Assembly: GCA_019914995.1 (NCBI GenBank)
Contig: CM034127.1
Location: 7,316,001 to 7,380,000 of the forward strand
Source of the DNA: Acanthochlamys bracteata
Lineage: Eukaryota; Streptophyta; Magnoliopsida; Pandanales; Velloziaceae
Direction: 5' to 3'
DNA: 64,000 bases
Part shown: positions 47,748-61,529 of the stretch, piece after piece
How the letters are laid out: every line of letters begins with the position of its first letter
Numbering within the stretch: the first letter of the stretch is position 1
Notes under the pieces: generated by a model
The model's input: the letters and a program-made list of their open reading frames with translations, nothing else
What the model was told of the DNA's origin: nothing
The model's database searches: none
Program-made: the position numbers and the translations under genes

Positions 47748-49437
47748 TGGTGGATTAAGTAGTGGGAATTAATATATGTGATCCATTATTATAGGTGCAG
47801 CCCCTTATCTCTTGTCTTTTCTCCATAATATTCCACTTTCAAAGAACAGAAGAAGACCAATTTGTTTAAAGTTAAGGGAGTATGTCGGTGGCAATTCACG
47901 ACAGTGCGTTTGAGGGGGCCAGCACCTACCTATCTCTCTCTTTGGTATGAACGTTCATATATGTGCTTTGCTACTCACTCCTGCATGTCGGCCAGAGGAA
48001 GACGGAGAATAAATTCATGATAAGCGATTGAATAGGACTTCCCCTCAGTGTGGTGGAATACTGTCATAGCAAAAGCAACATCAACAAAAGATTTAGTAGA
48101 GAATTGTGGTTAGACGGTCTAAGGTTTTCCTTTTGAGGGATGCTAGTTCATGGTTGTTTGTAGTGCCACGGACGTACGTTGCCGTGTACCTGTATTATCT
48201 GCATTATTGATGCTTCAATTCAAAAAGAAGAATCATTGCGTTGTGTTAGGATTTTTCTTCGCCATTACAAAAAGCAATAAGCGCTAGAAAAGAAAGAACT
48301 TCCTTGATGAACGTTTCCCAGGTTTACCTTTGTTATACTTTTACTGGGATCAGTACAAGTAATCTCTACCACTTTAAACGCAAACCTGTTCAAGTAGATC
48401 ATTCCGTATAGAAAATAAATTCTCATGGCAACTTCTCTATTGCGTCTGCTTTTGCCTCATTAGATATGCAGTACATACTATCTAACAATGAAACTGGCAA
48501 AACGAGCATCAACTAATTCCATGTCGCTATATTCAATGGAAGAACGTGAGTAGAGTATGTTACAAATATTCAGTTGGCCGAATTTACCTAATTCAAAAAG
48601 ACCCACAACTGAGACCCGAACAGATGAATTGGTGGCGTCTCATGTCATCACTTTTAAGTTTGCTTTTGAGATAGCGTTCTTCGGAAGATTGATTAAATTA
48701 GAAAAACTATCACAAAACAATCAAAGTTTTAAACACAACAAGTCCCCCTCCTGGCTTACAGCTGATCAAGCAGAGTTTTTCAGCCATAAGTTTAACGGTG
48801 CCATCTCCATTAGCCGCATAGCTAATGACCACATCCGCACTCTGGAGGCGATTGCTACAAGGGAGAAAGCTCAAGATGGTGGAGACTGACTTGAGAAGGC
48901 TGGGACTGGAACCTGGGCAGTCCTCGTACTTCCATCTACAGCCACTCCACTGCTTGCTGTAGCTTTTATCTGGAAGGATAGGCTTTATATGCCTTTGTAA
49001 CTGGTTTAACTATTGTAACTCTCTTGGTCATGTCTTAATGTGACAACCTCCTTTAATCTAAATTGGCAACTCCGTTCTTATCACCGAAAAAAAAAGGAAG
49101 TTCGCCTCTTGAATACGCCTAGGGACCTGGTGTTCGGTGGCTAACGCTCAGTAGGGGAAGGTTATGCCGTTCCAATTAGCCCAAAAAAAAATTCACTACA
49201 TCCTTGACTGGTCAAGTTCACTCAAAGATGCAGACTACAACTGTAACCGCTGCCACAATACCCAATTTTCTGTTATCAAAATTCTATAGACCATATACCA
49301 TCAAAAGAAAGAATTCCATCAAATTGGTATTCTTCTGTTCTTCGAAAGTGGAATATTAAGGAGAAAAGACAAGAGATAAGGGGCTGCACCTATAATAATG
49401 GATCGCATATATTAATTGCCGCTACTTAATCCACCAT
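47748..49437. mobile_element. 1.7-kb segment with 118-bp terminal inverted repeats
   Basis: 47748-47864 and 49320-49437 are inverted copies, about 90% or more identical by eye. Read inward, both run TGGTGGATTAAGTAG, then AATTAATATATG-GATCC, then 'ggtgcagccccttatctctt' and 'gaagaacagaaga'. Pairing stops abruptly outside TGGTGG/CCACCA. The interior holds no transposase. No target duplication is visible, so it may be a non-autonomous DNA transposon or a local inverted duplication. Confidence 0.55.
48890..49191 (+). mobile_element. LINE/SINE-like 3' tails
   Basis: The stretch up to 49096 has the look of a non-LTR retroelement 3' end ('ttgtaac' repeats, then a poly-A run at 49087-49095). A second short segment ends in a poly-A run at 49183-49190. 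No reverse transcriptase is present. It is nested in the inverted-repeat segment. Confidence 0.3.
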
Positions 49438-50078
49438 ACACTGTAAACAGCGTATCAAGATGTGTATATGAATAGCAAATATAGTTTCGAATTCCATCAA
49501 GCTAAGTTAGAAAACTTAAAATCATAATGGTTAACATTTTACTACTAAACCATGTCGGACAATGGTCTGTGAACGAATTCTGGTAACACTGAGGGCTACA
49601 GAAATGCAAATGGGCTGCTTGATCATAGAAGTGATCTAGAAGTATAAGTGGTCTAGAAAGTTTATTTGAGCAACCATATGCAAGCACATATGTTTGCATA
49701 GAAGTAACATTTACACCTAAAAGACTAGTCTAAGGAACTCTACTTTAAAACAATTGAAGGTTAGCACAAACATATAATGCCACAAATAATCAAAACTAGA
49801 AACTCCGGAATGATAAAAAAAAACTTAGCAAAGACAAACTAACAAATCTGCATCTTCAGGAAGGATTCTCATATAATGCCATATCCTTGCCAGGACCTGC
49901 AAATGAAAATAATTAAAAGAAAGAGAAAAGCTACATAGCTGTCCTCCCTGACAAATTTGAAAAGGCCTGCGACATTTTGGTATCTAAGTTCAAGAAAACT
50001 ACAAACAGTTGTCTCAACTGTAATCAATAGAAATTTACCATGTAACTTTTGGCACCAAAATCTCAATAACAAGCCTGC

Positions 50079-53000
50079 TCACCACAAACCAATGGTCTTC
50101 CACCAGAACCCACCAACACCGAGCCAAATGATGATGTTGACAACGGAAATGAGGAATCCGTATCCCCACCACTTGGCTAGAGGAACATATCCTGCACCAT
50201 AAAAGACAGGGGCAGAACCAATTCCGTAGTGTGTTAGGCCTCCCATGAGATTGGAGAGGAACGACATGACCATTGCTGCGAAAAGAGGTGGAGTCCCCAA
50301 CGCACTTGCGACTGACAAGAAGGCTGTGAACATGGCACCTATGTGGGCAGCCCCGCTGGCAAAGAAATAATGTGAATAAAAGTAGAGGAGAACCAGGATG
50401 CCAAATGATAGCTGCCATGAAAGACCCAAACCGCCTACAAACTGAAGAGAAGCACACAACAATTAGTTCAAACATAAGTTGCAGTATAAAAGTCCAACTA
50501 AGGACTAAAATTTCAAGTTCTTGTACGTGCAAAAGAAGAGGAAAATAGTTCTGCATGGCAAACTATATATAAAATATGTTGAACTATGAACAAACAGCAT
50601 GCAATAAAAAGTTATTACAAGCCTGTATCAAATATGAGCAGTTTTAAGAAATAGCTGATTGCTGGACCACACAATCTGCTTGTTTTGTGTTTGTTAGATT
50701 TAGTATGCATGTTAGTGAACTAGAACTAACTAGATCAGATGTATATAGCAATTGGAATTACTTCCTAAAGCTGGATCTTCCCTTATTCACATCGCACCAA
50801 AGGACACTAGGTGGAAGCATTCAAGAAATCAAATTACTATTCTACTAAACTATTGAAAGGGGAGTTCGGATAAGAAAACTTTCGATATAATTTGAACCGA
50901 ACCATGTTAGCCCTCTTCCTATATAAAATTTCCTATGTACGGTTGCAATAAAAATTTAATCTTTTTAACCCTTCTCTTAATTTGCTAACAAACTGCTAAA
51001 AACATCTTCCACTTAGCGAGGCGATGAAGATTCAACTACCAGACATACATCATGTATGATTATACCTGTGTTGCTATAGATCAAATTGAAGTGTGGAAAA
51101 TATGAAATTCACTTAATACCATGATACTTTAATTCACCTAAGCATAGATAAGTTCTCAAAAAATATTGATGCAAAAGCAAAGGAAGCAGCAACAGAAGAA
51201 AGTGTTTGATGCTCATGAAGCAATGATATGATAGTTCTATACTAACGTCACGAACACCAAAACCTTACAACTTCACCACTTTCTCTACTAGCTCTCGAAG
51301 TCTACACAAAAAACCGTCATTGTTGCTAAAGCTGAGCTCTAGAGGTAAAGCTATCACAAATCTTGTTTTATTTTGTTAATATAAACCAAATTAACAAAAT
51401 GAGTTTGCAGTTGCTGTTAATACTTACTAAGAAGATTGAGGGCCAGATTACATAGGTTAGTGCTCAATGATTGCAAATGTAACAAGTGCACTTTTATGTT
51501 ATAAAATGAAGCTCAGAGTTAGTTAAATAAAATCAAAGTACTATGTAACAAGATCTATTTACCAATTGTAATTGATACCTCACCAATATATACTTCCATT
51601 ACACTAGACGTGCCCACATGTAGCTACTATCCAATTACTAGGCAATAGGTGTTTTCCATATCAATCATGATTTCGACATGGTTATAAAGGAATGATTTAG
51701 AAAAAAGCTTTATGCAAGAAATATAAGCAATATTAGTAATGACGATGTGAAGTTGTACAAGATCAAGTGGACTGCTAGCCCAACTTCATCTAATTCAAGT
51801 CTAATTTAATAGTTACGGGAGGCTACAATTTGATAAAAGTTATATTAGTTGAAACACTATGTACTAGATTAATTATTTGAATAGGGATATTCATGAGAAC
51901 AGATTGGTAGGTAAATCTTCTACTTAAGTTAAGTCATTATTAATGGTACTCACTACAAATGAACATGACATTAGTTCTTCCGATAGGAACAAAAGGGACA
52001 AGCTCTTTCTAATGTAATCAAGTTATGATAGTCAATCATGTGAAAGATGTAGATCTTGGAAAAGTTATATAGTAAGTTAATACAGGTTGCCCTCTCCCAT
52101 GTTGCCCAAACCAACAAGCTTATTGCTACCTCCACCTTCTATCACCGGCTACCCTACCATAGTTGACTATTAAAACAGATCAACATTGCACATCCAGTTC
52201 TCAGATCCACCTACACGATTGTTGATCTTCTCAGATCCACCTAAACAAAGGTACAAAACCTATGGTCACAGTTCATATTGTAATCTCCATTTGCTTCAAC
52301 ATTGTGAAATCCTTCGCAAAAATCCTCCTCAATATTTGGAGCAGCTCCAACCATCACTATCTCCACCAAAATAATAGTCACTTAAAGTCGATCAATGTCT
52401 TACCAAAAAAAAAGAACAGGATTCAACACATCTACTGCTAAATTTAGCTGAATCTATTAAACTAATTTAGGTCATTTTTATCTTACTTGTTTCCATTCAC
52501 TTAATCAAATATGAAACTTAATAGAAAGAAAGAAGAAGAAAAAAAAGAAACGATGCTATTAAGTTTCTATTAACATTAGCCCTTTCAACCTTATGTGGTC
52601 TACAGTAAAAGTTTGAGATTCTAAAACTTTTTGGAAAGCGCAAAATATTCTAGCATTTACTACATTTGGTCATAGAGATATATCTAGAATTAGGAAAAGA
52701 ATTGAGTGGAAAAATGATGGAAAATTTTCCTCATTACTTAAATCAAGTAATGATCGAATGCCGAGTAGAGTTGCACGCCTGTGGATAGTGCTCGTTTAGA
52801 AGAGTCATTCACAAATTCTCAATAAATGAAAACTTCAAAAACTCACTCCTAGGATACAGAGAGACAATGATAAAACACATTGGTGGAGTGAGAGTTCGAG
52901 CTGACCTTCCATCCACCTAATATTCCTATCGAGCTTGATGAGTTCACTAATGAGCTATTCTCTACTCTAAATTCAGTTGGAAATAGTTGCAAATTTAAGG

Positions 53001-56000
53001 AGTTGTGTTATATTCTTATGTTGTCTCTTCGAAAAGCATGGGAGTTTTGAAACTACATGTCGATTTTCTAAAGGGATGTTAAATACACAGTGAGCTGCTT
53101 TCGTAATGGTTCTAGAATTTTAGAATTTCTAGAATGCTTTTTACTAATGTTTCACTGATCTGAAAGCTTTAGCATGATTATCTGTATCTAAGTTGTTTTA
53201 CTATTTTATCAATTAAAGAATCCTTTTTTTTTTCTTATGTGATTTCGTGTAGCAACTTCTATATCTATCGGCATTATTCATTTGTTTACGACATGTTTAG
53301 TTATCCAGAAGTAGCTTAAAAGTAAGTTTTCCTGCCATATTTTCATTTTCGTAAACATGCGGTATGTTTAGTTCTTCAGAAGAGAGAAAACATGACTCGC
53401 TTTCTACAGGTACTCTCCCACTTTAGCAACCAAGCCTTGCACAGGGAGATTTCTGTTCCCACTTCACTATCCACTTCCAATAGAACTTTAGATAGAGTAT
53501 TGGCACTCCAACTAGAATTTTCAACTTTGCAATCATCACCATTCTAGCTAGAATTAATCCATAAACTTAACGAATTTCAAAACCCTTGGGGCTAGTGTTT
53601 TGCAATCGTTGTTTTTTCTAATAAGAAATTAATTTTATATCTCGTATTTAAACCAAAATTATAATATACTTGTAGAACATGGAGAAATTTTGCTACAAAC
53701 AACACTCCCTATATTGTGTTTCTTGTCACTACCGATTTTACCACATATAGTGCTCCATAAAATTCATCAAAATTTCTACACTCTTAACTAAAAAATCCTC
53801 TTTTCTTTTATTTCTTTCTAGATCTACTTCGTTTTGTTATTAATGGACTCAGGAATTACACAAATTGGACGTAAAGAAAGCTCAATGCGGCTCAACTTGT
53901 TCTCTTCAAGATTTCTAGTGGAGAATGGTGATAAGATAGTGAATCACTTACGAATTTTCCTTTATCATTTCCATTTAGTGAAATCTATCATTTTTCATGT
54001 ATATTGTCCTTATATTACTTGGTCGAGGTTCAAAATCAAATATTAAGTTAATTTTTCTATGGAACTTATTGAAAATGTTCAAATAATTCAATTCTTTACT
54101 TATGAATCTTGTTGTTCTTCCACATAGTACTTGTTTCTTATTCAAATTTGTAATTCTTTTCATACTTTTACTTGATTTGTTTATTTGCTTTATGGTACGT
54201 CTTACTTTACAAATTTGAAATATTAGGTATACTCGTCGAAAAATTCTAAAATATTTAAGGATTTATATTTTATTATTGTTTTTATGCAATTACATGCTAA
54301 ATTCAGTGTATACCATTTATTGTGCAACGTGATCAATTTATGAATGTTAATGGCCATAGCAATTATTTTGTCCATTGTGCTAGTAGTACCACCTGTGAGT
54401 AATAGCAGCATCGATTGTCATTGTCATAAATTACTAACGAAGCATAGTACAGTCCCTCCAGAGCCATCCGATTTATGCATTTCTAAATAGCAGGACACTT
54501 GTGTAGGATATTAGTGAGAGGAAAAGATAACTATGTAGAATATATTAAAATGGATGCACCATTATTTCATAGACTTGCCCATATATGTAGACAATTTTTG
54601 TTTTGAGAGATACATTCCATATCAGTCCAAGAGCAATTAGCATAATTTTTACACATCGTTAGCCATCAAAGTAATAGATCAGTGAGATTGATTTATAAAG
54701 TATGGGAACTAAACGTCGAAGCACTTATTCATGCATTAGTCTACAAAAAATTTCATGGAATGATTGAAGCCAACTAGTATCTTTATTTTAAGATATATTC
54801 TATGGTCAGATTGTAATAATTTGTTATAGCTTATCCATTTTCTCGACCAATGTTTTAGCATTATGGTACACACGTAACACACATAACTAAAAGATTGTTT
54901 TAACATGTTTTCCACTAATGGATAAAGGAAATAAGAGCAAAATCTTGTCCATTTGTTCAGCACTTGTTAGGTGTGCTTTTCATAGGAGCCCTCAATTTAT
55001 TACATGATTTTTTTTACTAGATGCTATTCGAATAGAACATGTTGTGACATTTGATCCAAACTGTATTAGTCGAGATTGATTAGATAAATAAGACTTCAAA
55101 GATGTTCAATGATGCATACACTTTAAACTATCACGAAATTTAAGTTCAAATTACATTACCCTAAACAAAAATATGTAAGATATAAAAGTAATCGTATTAA
55201 ATCATCGTTATAAATCAACAAAAATCATCAACGTATAAAACATAGTGAAGCTACAAATAAAGAATACTGGTTTAAAAGTAATAGTAGACCAATTGTATAT
55301 TACTTTATGAAATAAGAATTACAAGCACACATCTATTCCTTTGCTACTAGACTAGTCCAATCAAGCATGTCTAACCACCCACGCAACCCTTCCATATACT
55401 ATTAGTGATTACATCCCGCTTATTCACCCAGACTCTATTATGTGTACATTGCTCTCTTTGAGATCAGGTTTCGTGGTTCTTACATCATATCGTATATTGC
55501 TCATGAAGTCTAAATCATTTAAGATTCGTTACCAAGATTACCTCGAGAATGCAGTTTTGTAGTGCGCAACATGCTAAGATGATGTTCACTTGCATACAAA
55601 GTGAATGGTCTCAAAGAATCTTAAATAGGTTCTTCAACTAGTCAAAGTTCATTTAGTTGTGGATCGTAAACTTGAGTAACAAAAATTCAGTAACTCTCAT
55701 ATGGTAATGCTTATTGCCAAATGGAGCAATCAAATTGGGTATCATAGTATGACCGGTGGTTTTCCACTAAAATCCACCTAAGTCTATTCTTAATTTGAGT
55801 GGTGTCGAATGGGATAAAGGGCTCCAAATGATAAAGTTTGATAAGGACGCGAAGATTAACCTAATAAAAGTATATCATACTTTCTTTTGATAAATAATGT
55901 TCTTTTAAATTATTTTGTTGGATATCATTATACTGCTATCTTCGTATTTCTCTTCATGTTGAAGCATTAGATTAACAAGTGTAACCTTCACTTCAAGGAG

Positions 56001-59000
56001 CTTGCAAATGTTGGTGGAAATGATGATGCAATAGGTGGATTTAGTAAATCTTCGTGTGAAGACTTTTTGAAGCACAAGACAAAGATGTTGCAGACATTAA
56101 TTATCATGCAACTAATACATCTCTTGATGAACCCTGTTCACAATCTACACTTCTCTTTCCAAGAGCTCGCAAATTACTTCAATAAGGATAAGATCAAGCA
56201 AGCTTTTGATCATCTAATGCTTCAGGATAGGCATTAGTTTATAAGGGTACTTTAATTCTGGGTAAAGAATAAATAAAGGAGACATCACTAGACCAGGCAA
56301 CCTTTTGCCACTTCAACCCCTCAACATTTCCAAATGCTCTAGCTGTACCCTATAACTCCCATTGCAATGCTCTTTTTGTGATTTTTAGCTAAAAAAGTTT
56401 TTCTATGTTCTTTTTTTGAACTTTATCCATGAATATAAGATGATTCTACGATCAATCTAAGATAATTAGTATATTTGACTACTTGTACTATTTAGATGTG
56501 TTTTGCAGTTATGTACTGTAGCTACTGTGTTATCTTTCGTGGATGCTTTTTGTACAAATTGCTTATATCCATGGAGAAATGTTCTATCTAATTTTGCATT
56601 GTAAACATTTAGTTGTGTATATTGTTCTAATCATGTTTATGACCTATTGTATGTAGATTCGCTTTTCTTTTTAAGTGTTGTAGGTGTGTTGGATTCAATG
56701 GGGTCAAATTTAATTTGATGTAAGAATCTTACATGTTGCATGGGGCTGATAACAACATGTCGATAGTGAAATTTAAGTCTCTAATTAAAAATGCACACTT
56801 AGGTGGGAAAAAAAGGTTAAATTCTTGTTCAGTAATTTCAAATTAATTTCTTCCAAATAATAACTGAAAAGATATCTTAAATATATTTTGAAGAACGAAT
56901 CATATCCTACAAACATTTGGGGAAAAACAATTGGCTATTTTGATTCCTGTAAGAAGTATTATGATGAAATTGGAGAAACTGATTATACATTTTAAATGAT
57001 AAAGACACGTCCTTCGCTATATTGGCATGTAAAGAAGATGGAAGCAGGTTAAAAAGAATTATATCTCTCTACTTTTCAGGTTATTGCATCTTTGATTCAA
57101 TCATTGCCAATAGCTTGAACATACTAAGTCAACACAATGTATATTTTAAAGTTTCTAAAGGTAACTTAGTCACAGTTATTACAATATGCCCAATGCCTTA
57201 TTACAGAAGAAATGAAAAGAATGTTCATAAATGCAAGACGCAATAAGAGATCACAACTTCTACATTCCAATTTGTTCATGTGATGTTAGAACAAGAATAG
57301 AATGGCTCAATTTTCATTTAGTCCTTTCAAATTGGCCAATTGTTTGTAGTTAAAGAGTTGGACATGGTTTGATGCCTAACCAATGCTAGATGGGGGGCTG
57401 CTTCACCTAAACCAAACCAATCTCATCTGAGTTCTAAAACTATGCATATGTTCATTCAATGCAAGCAATTATGTCTACCAAAAGAAGCAAATACATGAAT
57501 TAACTAATACATTAGAAATGTAGTAACATTTTGACTTCATTCCAAACTTTTAAATTGTTAAACAAAGACACCTAGAGTCTTCAACTTTATACTTATAATT
57601 TGACATAAATATATCTAGTCAGGCAGATGAAAAAAACTATACAAGCAATAGTTGTGTGTGCAACTAGTTATGCACTTTTGGACTAAGTAAGTTGGTAGTA
57701 ACCAAATGAGATTCACAGTATCAACAAGGTTTGGTAGAACTCGTTCCTTATATAGGTTACCAAACATTTATACACATATCCAAGGCTATCCAATAAATAA
57801 TATAAAATGGCAGGAGCATATGCGCTTGGTAAAAAATTATATTATGATTCTACTTGATTGCGTCTTCAAGGAGTTTATCGATATCTCATTTTACTAACGA
57901 ATCAATATTAAGAAAACAAATGAAGATTTTTCAGAAGGGAAAGATAATCCCTTAAATAATTGTTTCTGAAATCAAAATCAAACATTATTGATCTTTACTT
58001 AAAGATTATTCTTTGAGTTAACACGAACAACACAATGATGCTTTATTGTATGTTCGTCTTCTTCAATACACAAATCTGGAAGTTTATGGTGTGCAGATGG
58101 TGAGCCAAGGATGTGCACGTCTAACAAAAAAAATAAATAAATAAAGCTTTGGAACATTATGCAACATGCTTACCGGCTTAAGCATCAATTGTTAGAGGCA
58201 AAAAAGAATACATTCCTGAAAGCTAGATTTACGAACGTAAGTTTACCATAAAAGATAATAAAGGTGGCACAAGAGAAAAATTCAAGCAATTCACAACTAA
58301 GCTGCATTGCACATGCTTCCTAAGACATGAGAATATTATCTATTGCATGCATGTGCTTCCTACAAAATGAGACTATTGACTAATAATATCTAGTGAAAAC
58401 AGGCATTCTCCTGTATAATAAATTATGCAAGAGATGAAATCCTCAAGCAAAATAGATGGCATACTGAGAAAATACCTTCACTACTGTCTGGCTAAACCAA
58501 GAGATTAGACCATATTTGTTAAGATATCCAGCCATTGCTATAAGTGCAGCGAACCAAGTAAGTGTATCCCATGCTACTGCCTCACCCAAACACTCCTTCC
58601 AGGTTACAACTCCACTTATAAGAAGAATGGACAATCCAAGAATTGCAGCAGTGACAGCATCCACATTTAATAAGCCTCCAAATACCCAAAGGCCAACCTG
58701 AAGCGTGGATAAATTAGGTAATGCAGGGTTAATTGAAAACATAAAATTTGTATACATATGAAGACTTTTTCAAATTTAATTGTTCATAATTAGTAAGAGA
58801 TTAGTTGATAATTCAAAACAATTAGAAACTAATTTTTAAATAACTTGGCATCGCGTAATTGTCAACTTCTTCTCTTATACATTAGAAGTGCAGAATAAAG
58901 CAAAACAAGTCCAAGATTGACGTAAATAAGACTAGTCACTTGTATAAGAAATTCAAGTACAACTAGACCGACCTATGTTTCAGCTACTAACTTGATTGCT

Positions 59001-60773
59001 TGCTTGAATATTTGCACAAAGGCTGTTTATTTTTGTAGCATTTGCAAGTTATGGACACTTCAACCACAACATCAAAGGTTCCAAATGTATATAAAGGGTG
59101 AAAAACATTTTCCATTCATGTTCATTTACCTTATCCACAAACCCAACATCACAGAATGAAAGGATTGCATTGTTCTTGGTTTTTTATACTTCTTTCTCGA
59201 ACCTCACAACTATGGACATTGAAAGAGCACTAGCAACAACAGCATACACTTCCTCTTCTCTATGGAAATTTTTTTAAGAAATTGTCTACTTTATTGTCAC
59301 TCATAAAACACAAAAAGAGTTTGTGAATGAGCAGAACATTAAGGAGAAATCAACAAAGACAACCATTTGACTGCCAGCTGACTATGTGTGCAGTTACACG
59401 TAAGAGTATTCTTGTTGTAAAGCATATGATAGAAAAGGCTTTTCCCTTATTAACAATTGATTTATTTATTCTAAACCTGTTAGACAGCCGAGACCAATAA
59501 TTACCTTATTCTCGACGAACAATAATCAGGTAATCATGAGAGATCTAAGCTCAAGAGTCAGGATACCATATAATGCCATGCTGATAAGAGCACAAAGACG
59601 GGCAAGAAAGATGTTGATGCTAGAAACTGAAAAAAATGTTAATTCAAGGCGGTAAAGATTTACTGTAAGGAGCAAAGTTAGAGCCATGATTATTTCATTC
59701 TTAGTCATCGGGCCCATCTTCTCCAACTTCTCTCTAGCAAGCTTTGGTGCATCCGGGCTAGTCTTCACCTCTGGAGGATAAATGACATACAAAATCAGAG
59801 GCACTACGACCAATGAGACCAACCCTGGAACAAGTGCCGCTATAGCCCAATCGGTCCACCCTATACCTTGCCCAATTGCATTCTGAGTCAAATTGGCGCT
59901 CAATGGATTAGCTGCCATTGCTGTTAGGAACATGGACGATGAAATAACCGAAGTCTGGAAGCAAGTCAGCATGAGCCAAGACCCGAGCCGCCTCTCAGTA
60001 CCATCACCCGTGTTGCTACCACAGGCAACACACAGAGACTTGACAAGAGGAAGGAATATCCCACCAGCACGAGCAGAAACGGACGGAATGGCAGGCGCTA
60101 ACAGGGCTTCACTGAAAACAAGACTGTAACCAAGACCAAGAGATGAGCTTCCAAACAAAGATACGAACTGGTAAGCTACCCTATTGCCAAGGCCAGTCTT
60201 GATAAAACCACGAGCGAAGAAGAAAGCGAGCGCAATGAGCCAGGGAATCGGGTCACCAAATGCGGAGAAGGCAGCGGCAAACGTGAGAGTCTTAGTTAGA
60301 ACTGCAGCACCAAGGCCTAATAGTGCGACGGCACCAAGAGGGAGTGGTTGAGTAATGATTCCAACAATCGTAGCCAAGAAAATTGCAAGCAGTTGCCACG
60401 CAGAACGAGAAACTCCATCGGGTACAGGAACGAACCATAGAATAACACCCGTCAAGATGGACGCAGCAAGCGGCTTTAAAGCAGCGCCCTGCCATTGAAC
60501 CGGCTTAGCTGGCTTCTCGGCGGGAACAGGCGGAGGAACCGCCGGACCTGAAGACGCCGCTGACGATTTCACCTGCGAGATCCGGCGGGATCTCAACGCT
60601 AAGGATTTGGAAAGGAAAGAATTGAGGGATGGAAAAGTGGTATTAGGGGCACTAGTAGTTTTGCGGAGAGATTGAATCGATTTGGATCGAATTACTAGAG
60701 ATGGAAAATGTAATAAAGTCGGTGAGCGGAGAGGCGGAGGGGCGACGGCGCATACAAGGGCCGCGGACGTCAT
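50079..60773 (-). CDS. DiT1: Plastid 2-oxoglutarate/malate translocator DiT1 (OMT)
   Basis: Encodes a 564-residue divalent anion:sodium symporter-family protein of the plastid inner envelope that exchanges 2-oxoglutarate for malate. It supplies carbon skeletons for ammonia assimilation in photorespiration. Three exons: 60773-59664, 58697-58476, 50441-50079, with GTAAAT and GTATTT donors, CAG acceptors and intact phase. The start at 60773 (MTSAALVCAV) begins a Ser/Arg-rich transit peptide; an in-frame ATG at 60923 would add 50 residues that look like a CT-rich 5' leader. Family hallmarks are WQGAALKPL, GIITQPLPLGAVALLGLGAA, SAFGDPIPWLIALAFFFARG, LAPAIPSVSARAGGIF, CVACGSNTGDGTE, CFQTSVISSSMF, SHYFFASGAAHIGAMF, GGLTHYGIGSAPVFYG and the C-terminal WWKTIGLW. 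These favour DiT1 over the DiT2 glutamate/malate paralogue. All exons are undamaged. Intron 2 is unusually long (8034 bp). Confidence 0.95.
50442..58475. other. Intron 2 of DiT1, 8.0 kb
   Basis: Bounded by a GTATTT donor (minus, at 58475) and a TTCAG acceptor (before 50441). The content is AT-rich. I find no complete gene or clear transposon. One stretch at about 55970-56235 (plus) reads open for about 90 codons without a good start (for example FKELANVGGNDDAIGGFSKS, later LANYFNKDKIKQAF) and may be a relic coding sequence. Confidence 0.7.
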
Positions 60774-60870
60774 CGCAGATAGTTGACGGAGCTCTGTGAG
60801 GAGAGAGAGAGAGAGGGAGAGAAGGGAAATGAAATGAACGGTGGGATTTGTTCTATTTAAAAGGTAAGAG
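60774..60870 (-). promoter_or_regulatory. DiT1 leader with GA/CT tract and TATA-like box
   Basis: On the minus strand, TTTTAAATAG at about 60853-60862 lies some 85 bp upstream of the ATG. A CT-rich tract at about 60800-60820 follows, like the pyrimidine patches of plant leaders. The call rests on position and composition only. Confidence 0.3.
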
Positions 60871-60929
60871 GTTGGGGGAAAACGAATTACGGTAGAGGGG
60901 AAATGTTTCCCCTTCCCCTCCATTTACTT

Positions 60930-61529
60930 TATGAACTCTGTATCCAATCACTGCGTAAGTCTCGTTGATTTCGTTTTCTCGGCTTCAATCAACTATTATA
61001 CTTTAACCAATTACATTGCAGTGGAGGACCATACAACAAATTCTCCGGGGGAGTGCAAGAGAATTTTACAGGGCAAGAAAGAAAGCTAGAAAGAAACAAG
61101 TTCATATTTGAAACAGTGATAGTGTAGAATATAAGAAAAAACTATTTCAATGGAGAAGGAAGTTCATATCTTGAATATAACTTGAGGCAACTCGGTAGCC
61201 TTGTTACAGTTCTGTATTATAATTGGACATCACAGTATTTACATCGACGTTGAAACAAAGTGTAACACCCTGAACCCCTCATCCCCCATATCCTTCAATT
61301 GGAATTCACCTTTTGGTTGAACTAATGCACAGAAAGTATATGCCCTTAGCTCATGACAAAAATCAAACATCCATGCATATCCCTTCGCGTAAGATAATGA
61401 GACCGAACAGGATAAACAAATGGAAAGAACTAAGGCACTAAAGCAAATGGCATAACAAATAAATTTCTCAAACCCAAACCAAAGCTGGGGTTTCCATGCA
61501 TTTTAACACCAGCAGTTTGTTTCATCTGT
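60930..61529. other. Spacer between DiT1 and the CDPK gene
   Basis: It holds the DiT1 upstream region on the left and, probably, the CDPK 3' UTR just left of 61530. The two genes run in the same direction (minus). No further gene is seen. Confidence 0.4.

Noticed and set aside
48557-48889. 110-codon plus-strand open frame
   Set aside because: It lies in the inverted-repeat segment just before LINE-like tails. No reverse transcriptase or other domain is recognised, so it was not called as a gene.
60774-60923. In-frame ATG extending DiT1 by 50 residues
   Set aside because: The added stretch is a translated CT-rich leader. A normal plastid transit peptide begins at the ATG at 60773.
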